Below, one piece after another: positions 40,400 to 45,204 of a DNA stretch of 45,204 nt (positions are counted from its first letter, which is position 1; the number at the start of each line of letters is the position of its first letter). Made by a program: the position numbers and the translations under genes. The stretch comes from Nemertoderma westbladi (lineage: Eukaryota > Xenacoelomorpha > Nemertodermatida > Nemertodermatidae). Below the pieces are notes generated by a model. It had not been told where the DNA came from. It made no database searches and saw only the letters and a program-made list of their open reading frames with translations. The stretch spans positions 1 through 45,204 of the forward strand of contig JAUCBJ010001522.1 of NCBI GenBank assembly GCA_032718475.1, in the 5' to 3' direction.

Positions 40400-41926
40400 G
40401 GATGCTTCTTACCTCGGACCATCCGTAAGTCTTGGACCAGGCCGATATCCAACATGGACGGGTTTCCTTCCACCAGGAGGTGATACAATAACGTCAATAG
40501 AACAAATACAAGCATCAGTGACAACGGCTTGCCCCAGCCCAAAGATAACGTTTTTTGAATACGAGAATTATCAAGGACATCAAGTTCCTTTTCATGGGGA
40601 GGCAAACACGCAATCATTCAATATGGCATTGATAAATAATGCTGCATCCAGCATTATTGTTGAATGTGGAAGGTGAGTCATTTTGTTACTTCACAGTTAT
40701 CTTAAGATGCCATATTAACCGCTCATTGATTGTGATCATATAAGTCACTCCACTCTTGTTAAACTAAAGGGGTATCCTTAGTAAGTATCCTTGTTGCAGA
40801 GTGGATAATGAGAATTAAAATCATAAAAAACAATGTAAATCATAGATTATAATAATAATAATAAAATAGTTATACAACATTAAAAATTTCAAATTCCCCC
40901 CCCCCCCCCCCCCCCCCAACCCCTTAATTTTTGCCTAATTTTTATTAAGAAATCGATCAGTTCAGGAGAAAAAAATGTCTTTGAAACAAATTATTTAGCC
41001 AATTCGGATAGAGAGTGAAGGATGAGATACTTTTTTAGAGACTAAAAGTGACCAAAAAATGAAAAAGAGGAAATGACTAAAACATCATGTCTTTTTTTGA
41101 ACCTTACTGTCCAAAATGTCTCTGAACAAGAAAGAATGTCAGTTTAATAATGTGCGGCCTATGATAAACTGATTAAATATTTCGTTATGGGGTTTTTGTG
41201 GTCGGAGTTTTGATTTCCGATGGCACTTTTAATGTTGAGTGGAATGCTGTTTTTCTGTCGGTCTGTATGTATGTCTGTTTGTCAATCAGTTAAACACGAA
41301 AAGTTAAATTTGTTTAAAAAAATATTAGAGACTTTGTCGGGTGTTTTTACAAGTGTTCTCATCGGATTTACCAACCTCAAAATCCCACAAGAATGTATAT
41401 TGGGGTAATTAAAAAAACCTCAAAGATTTTGAAATTTTGTTATTGTACGAAAAGTGTAACTAGTGAAAAAAGCCCAATATCTGGAAAACGAAAAGAGATA
41501 TTGCTAAACTGCATAAATACTTTAAACCTCATAAAATTTCGTTCATAATGAAATATATTAAAAAATGATTTTTTCAACTAATTCGACACCCCCCATGTGG
41601 GTAACGTGGGGGATTGTGGGTAACATAGGGAAACATGGTGGAACAATTTCATTGTTATAGCAATCATAGCAATCTGACTCAGTGCAGCTGCAGTGTAGCC
41701 GTTTATATATTATAGATAGAAAGATTACTCTAACGAAAACGACTTTAATTAATTTAATTGGCATCAGAGAATAACAGAAACAATTAAATTATTTTACAGG
41801 TGGATTGTGTATGATGGAGAAATAACTGGAAGGAATAAAATTCTCGAAGAAGGTGAATACCCAAATGCATTGAGTTGGTGGGATGATGGTGCTCCTCTAG
41901 ATAATACCATATCAAGGCTAGTGTAA
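40400..41926 (+). CDS. Beta/gamma-crystallin domain gene, last two exons (40400-40672, 41800-41926)
   Basis: Exon one (40400-40672) encodes the second half of one Greek-key pair (SYLGPSVSLGPGRYPTW, then DTITSI). A linker and the first Greek key of a second domain follow (KITFFEYENYQGHQVPF ... INNAASSIIVECG, a clear D/N-D/N-x-x-S-S calcium-site signature). The intron has GTGAGT at 40673 and TTTTACAG at 41799. Exon two encodes WIVYDGEITG, LEEGEYPNALSWW and DNTISRLV, then TAA. Both exons begin in phase 2 at the equivalent point of the fold, so the AG at 40399 is the likely acceptor. The alternative ATG at 40326 would add 24 residues (FILIWWCLFII) that do not fit the fold. In the family these are small calcium-binding or structural proteins. 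An upstream exon with the first half-domain is missing from the immediate region. Confidence 0.8.
40673..41799 (+). other. Intron of the crystallin gene
   Basis: 1127 bases from GTGAGT to ACAG, phase 2. It contains a 22-C run at 40896-40917 and AT-rich sequence, and a short inverted motif near 41589-41630 (CCCCATGTGGGTAACGTGGG and TGTGGGTAACATAGGG). No insertion with clear ends. Confidence 0.75.
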
Positions 41927-41992
41927 ATCTTTACTTTCCATATGAATATTATAGCCACTCTGTCAAATTTTAGTTTTCATATATGTGGCACT

Positions 41993-42636
41993 TTAACCCT
42001 TTCCATACCGCAGAAGATAATATTGCATATGTCTGGTGGACAAGTCATTGTGATGTCCATCCTGGACCGTGGCTCATACGGGTGAGCCATCAATAAAACA
42101 AGAAATGTCAGCCTTAAATGACCAAGATTAGCATATCATTTTGATCAGAAGTAAAATAGAAATTTCCCAGGCTGTCTGATTTGGCCACTAGAATAACAGG
42201 ACGAGCACACCGAGGCTTTTAAATGATACGAGTACTGATAGGGACATAGTTATAACTAGTGAAATACAGGCAGCATGAATGTCACATTTACTATTCAAGC
42301 ATAATAAACCGTGAAGTACTGCAGTTGGCGCTATTTATTTGTGTATACTAATGCTGTACAGTTAGTTAGACTATACATTCTTCAATACTGCAGTGCTACT
42401 GAATTATACAGAAATGCATGACATCTTTCACTATTGATAGGGACTGTCAGGCAGCTGCTGAGTGTAGGGATACTCATTTTACTTGTCCCCAATACCGTAT
42501 GGGAGCATAGATATCTGGCATCCCAGTCATACTTAGGAAACCATAGAACATAACATAATATCATGGTTCATACGGGTGTGCCACGGGAGGGTAGGTTGTG
42601 GCTCATACGGGTGTGTCCCGGTATGGAAAGGGTTAA
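41993..42636. mobile_element. piggyBac-like MITE
   Basis: The 636-bp element 41997-42632 is flanked by TTAA on both sides. Its terminal inverted repeats are CCCTTTCCATACCG and CGGTATGGAAAGGG, 14 bp perfect. TTAA targets and CCCT...AGGG ends are the hallmark of the piggyBac superfamily. Inside, TCATACGGGTG occurs three times (about 42074, 42571, 42603). There is no transposase, so it is non-autonomous. It sits 70 bases after the crystallin stop codon. AATAAA at 42092-42097 inside it could serve as the poly(A) signal. Confidence 0.9.
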
Positions 42637-42645
42637 TGAAAATGG

Positions 42646-42651
42646 AATAAA
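42646..42651 (+). terminator. Possible poly(A) signal for the crystallin gene
   Basis: AATAAA just beyond the MITE. The competing AATAAA at 42092 lies inside the MITE. Which one is used cannot be told from sequence. Confidence 0.25.
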
Positions 42652-42825
42652 ATTATTAATTTAAAAAATTAATTAGTAATTAAAGTAATTATAATTTTAT
42701 AAACAGGTATTAATTAAATTCAGGTCTCAATTAAACTGGTATAGTTTTTAGGACAACTGGAAAATAATTAAATTATCTTGGCACAATATTTATTTTATGA
42801 CAAATTAAATTTGGAGTTCTTATCT

Positions 42826-43255
42826 AATAAAGGAAATCTTGGGTCTTCTTGGAGTTTACAAAAATACTAACGCTGCTCGAAAGAGCAAATTTGTCTTTGG
42901 GCTCCCTCCAGTGGTTCCGATTGTGATAGCTCCTAAGTGATCCGCAAATACTAGATAAGTAAGGTACATGGTTGCAACCATGGTTGCATGGTTGCACTGG
43001 GCCTATACTACTTGTGCCAGTACTACGTGTTACCATAACCCCATTTTTAAGAGTGTCTAAGGACATTCGTAGAACATAATCGACCACAATTATGAACCCG
43101 GAATGGTGCAAGTGTGTCACCGTGATGGACTCCACAAAGACTTTGATTGGATCTGTGTTACCGTAAGCAGCAGACACAAATGTTGTGACAGACACTAAAT
43201 GATTGATCTGATACTGCAATAAATTCCTCAGGAATGCTGCAATTATGCTGAACAA
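42826..43255 (-). pseudogene. Decayed family A reverse transcriptase fragment, A5
   Basis: The minus strand contains TTFVSAAYGNTDP, FIIVVDYVLRMSLD, NGVMVTRSTG and SIFVNSKKT. These correspond in order to the A1 blocks TTFVSTVDGDTEP, FIIVVDYVLRMSLD, DGVMITPPTG and GLFINSRKT. The GVLQGDTLAPFL and FADD motifs are deleted or scrambled. It is a diverged remnant with no visible ends. Confidence 0.8.
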
Positions 43256-43458
43256 ATCTAATAGAAGGCCTCATAGATGTCAACATAGATATCAGCCAAA
43301 TGTTTCTTTCTTTGTTGATAAATGTTTCTTTCTTTGTTGTCTATATTCTTCTAAGCACAAGAATAGGCTGGCTACATGGTGCCAGGACCTTTACATAACC
43401 CATTTTTGTTCCCACATAAAAGTCTCTTAACAGGATCCCTCATGAGCTTTAATATAAT
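43256..43458. other. Unassigned sequence
   Basis: Contains a local direct repeat of AATGTTTCTTTCTTTGTTG (about 43300 and 43320). No coding evidence. Confidence 0.4.
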
Positions 43459-44585
43459 GGGGTTCACGACACAAATTCAAAACCAGATTAATTAGATGCA
43501 ATAATATCACAGAAACACAATGGCGTTTACAGAATTCAATAAGATGCTAAAATAGCCGAGATATTTGTGTGTTCAGTTTAAAAATTATTCAAAATATGAA
43601 AACGATCTGTGATTGGTCGTGACGTCACTATACGCCTCCGAATTCCATTTATATCAACATTCAGATAGTTAATACTATCTTTGTATAAATTGGGGCAGTT
43701 TGTTACTGCAGGAATGCTATATTAGTACTGTAGTACAGCAGTACAGTGCAGCAGTCACCGGTAGACAGTAGTGCACTGCAGCACTGTAATGCTGTATACT
43801 TGCTTATGCCTGGCCAAATAGGGTTAAAGTAGGATATACTGATAAAAAATATTCAAATTAAAGTCAGGACAATAATTAATGTTGGCACTTCCTCATGGTA
43901 GTTCCGGCCCTGGGTACCTCCCGTTCTCTGTACACCGACACCGTATTCGCTCCTCCTCTGTAGGTGTACAGTACACCCTGTTCGCCATATTTGCTGCTCC
44001 TTGCCGTTGTCCCGGCCCCGGTACCTCCGGTTCGCTGTACACCGTATTCGCTCCAACTCGTTGTTCCGGCTCTCCGGGTACCCCATTCGCCGTATTCGCT
44101 CCTCCTTTCCAGCATTCCGTTTCTGTTGTCCCGTTTACTTACCGTATTCGCTACTCCTTGCCGTTACCCCAAGTACTCGCCGTTCGCATATTCGCTAGTT
44201 CTTGCTGTTGTCCCAGATACTCTCCGTTCGCCATATAAATAAACAAGTATGCAGTGCTGGAATGCTTGTCGTTGTACCGGTAACTGCTGCACTGTACTAC
44301 AGTACTAATGTAGCAGTAGTACCTGTGTAATAAACTGCCTAATTTGTACTGTAATTTACACAAAGATAGTATTGGGTATCTGAATGTTGATATCAATGGG
44401 ATCCCATGGTGTACAGTGACGTCACGACCAATCACAGATCGTTTTCAAATTTTGAATAATTTTTAAACTGAAAACACCAATATCTCGGCTATTTTAGCAT
44501 CTTATTGAATTCTGTAAACGCCATTGTGTTTCTGTGATATTATTGCATCTAATTAATCTAGTTTTGAATTTGAGTCGTGAACCCC
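43459..44585. mobile_element. Foldback element with internal minisatellite
   Basis: The arms start GGGGTTCACGAC at 43459 and, inverted, GTCGTGAACCCC at 44574-44585. Inverted similarity runs about 300 bp on each side, including AATGGCGTTTACAGAATTC and the palindrome GTGACGTCAC in both arms. The flanks are TAATATAAT and ATTCATATA, so any target duplication is short (AT) or obscured by AT richness. The interior (43895-44235) is a GC-richer degenerate tandem repeat. No transposase. Superfamily unknown. Confidence 0.85.
43895..44235. repeat. Degenerate minisatellite inside the foldback element
   Basis: About six units of roughly 55-65 bp share GCCGTATTCGCTxCTCC, GTTGTCCCGG and GGTACCTCC-type words. 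ORFs of 65-119 codons across it arise from the repeat and carry no motif. Confidence 0.8.
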
Positions 44586-44689
44586 ATTCATATATAACTT
44601 TGCAGTAATAGAGATTCCATGAAAAGATCCATATTGTTTTGTTTGCCCTTTTTGGTACCAACTAGTTTTCATTTATTGGAAAATTTTTG

Positions 44690-45204
44690 TAATTGTGCTG
44701 GATTACGCAATGAGGGACGGCCACAAAGAGTGAAGATCTGAGATTCACACTTCAAGAATGCAGAAGTAGTAGATTTCCGGCAACTACAGTCACAGACACC
44801 GACTTTGCAGATGACATTGCCCTGCTCTCTAATACGCTAGCAGATGCACAGCTTCTACTAAATAAAGTGGAGAGGGAAGGAGGTTGGATTGCATATAAAT
44901 GCTACCAAGACCGAATTCATGACCTTTAATGTTGATGGAAACTTGACAACCATTGATAATAATCAACTAAGGAAACTCAACGACATGGATAGAGAGTAGC
45001 AAAAAGGACATAGAAGTTAGGAAAGCAAAGGATTGGGTAGCTCTATCAAAAATGGATACCATCTGGAAATCAGATCTCTCCAGACACCTAAAGACTAAGT
45101 TCTTTCGAGCCACAGTGGAAAGTGTATTTTTAACGGGGGTGAGACCTGGACACTGACTAAATCACTTCAACAACGAATTGATGGTTGCTACAAAAGACTA
45201 CTAA
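44690..45204 (+). mobile_element. Non-LTR family B fragment, copy B4 (runs off the window)
   Basis: Starts TTGTGCTGGATTACGCAATG, corresponding to the motif B-C interval of the RT (IVLDYAMR). It continues through GACTTTGCAGATGACATTGC (FADD) and ACCTTTAATGTTGATGG, then has a small deletion near 44980 (AACTCAACGACATGGATAG). It proceeds to the thumb region at the window end. Several frameshifts (for example 44870) make it defective. It is preceded by 104 unassigned bases after the foldback element. Confidence 0.88.

Overview
The window looks like nuclear DNA of an invertebrate animal. It is AT-leaning and gene-poor, carries spliceosomal introns and tRNA-derived SINEs, and is mostly built from transposable elements. 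These include APE-type non-LTR retrotransposons with (TAG)n tails, a BEL/Pao LTR retrotransposon, a piggyBac-like MITE and two foldback DNA elements. Six G/C homopolymer runs of 16-29 bases also occur. A beta/gamma-crystallin gene fragment fits many metazoans (sponges, cnidarians, tunicates and others); I cannot name the species. There is no bacterial-style operon, rRNA gene or CRISPR array. || Layout: 1-250 holds a degraded retroelement coding tail. 440-1370 is a 23/24-bp minisatellite with an inverted right flank. 2341-5763 is a broken copy (A1) of non-LTR family A, itself carrying a SINE at 3734-3998. 5986-6143 looks like a single beta/gamma-crystallin exon, and a second SINE lies at 7012-7272. 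|| From 7401 to 35296 I read one nested stack. A protein-coding exon of unknown family (7401-7750, resuming at 35037) was hit by a family B non-LTR element (7751-35036, 8-bp target duplication AACTTATC). The gene and element 5' end were then duplicated in tandem (877-bp unit). Inside B sit a foldback DNA transposon (10637-12478) and a roughly 21-kb interruption (13189-34473). That interruption contains a family A element (A2, 13889-30452, 13-bp target duplication), which was itself split by a 12.8-kb BEL/Pao element (16284-29079, 5-bp target duplication CACTC). The BEL/Pao element has near-identical 1.24-kb LTRs and two long intact ORFs but lacks reverse transcriptase, RNase H core and integrase, so it was presumably moved in trans. 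|| The right part of the window carries fragments A3 (31287-31940, 12-bp target duplication), A4 and A5. It also has a 5'-truncated family B copy with an uninterrupted 653-codon frame (38130-40101, minus strand). The only plausible functional host gene is a beta/gamma-crystallin gene on the plus strand (exons 40400-40672 and 41800-41926), with a piggyBac-like MITE just after its stop codon. A 1.1-kb foldback element with an internal minisatellite (43459-44585) and a partial B copy (44690 to the end) close the window. Both non-LTR families appear to share a structured, covarying motif in their 5' untranslated regions.
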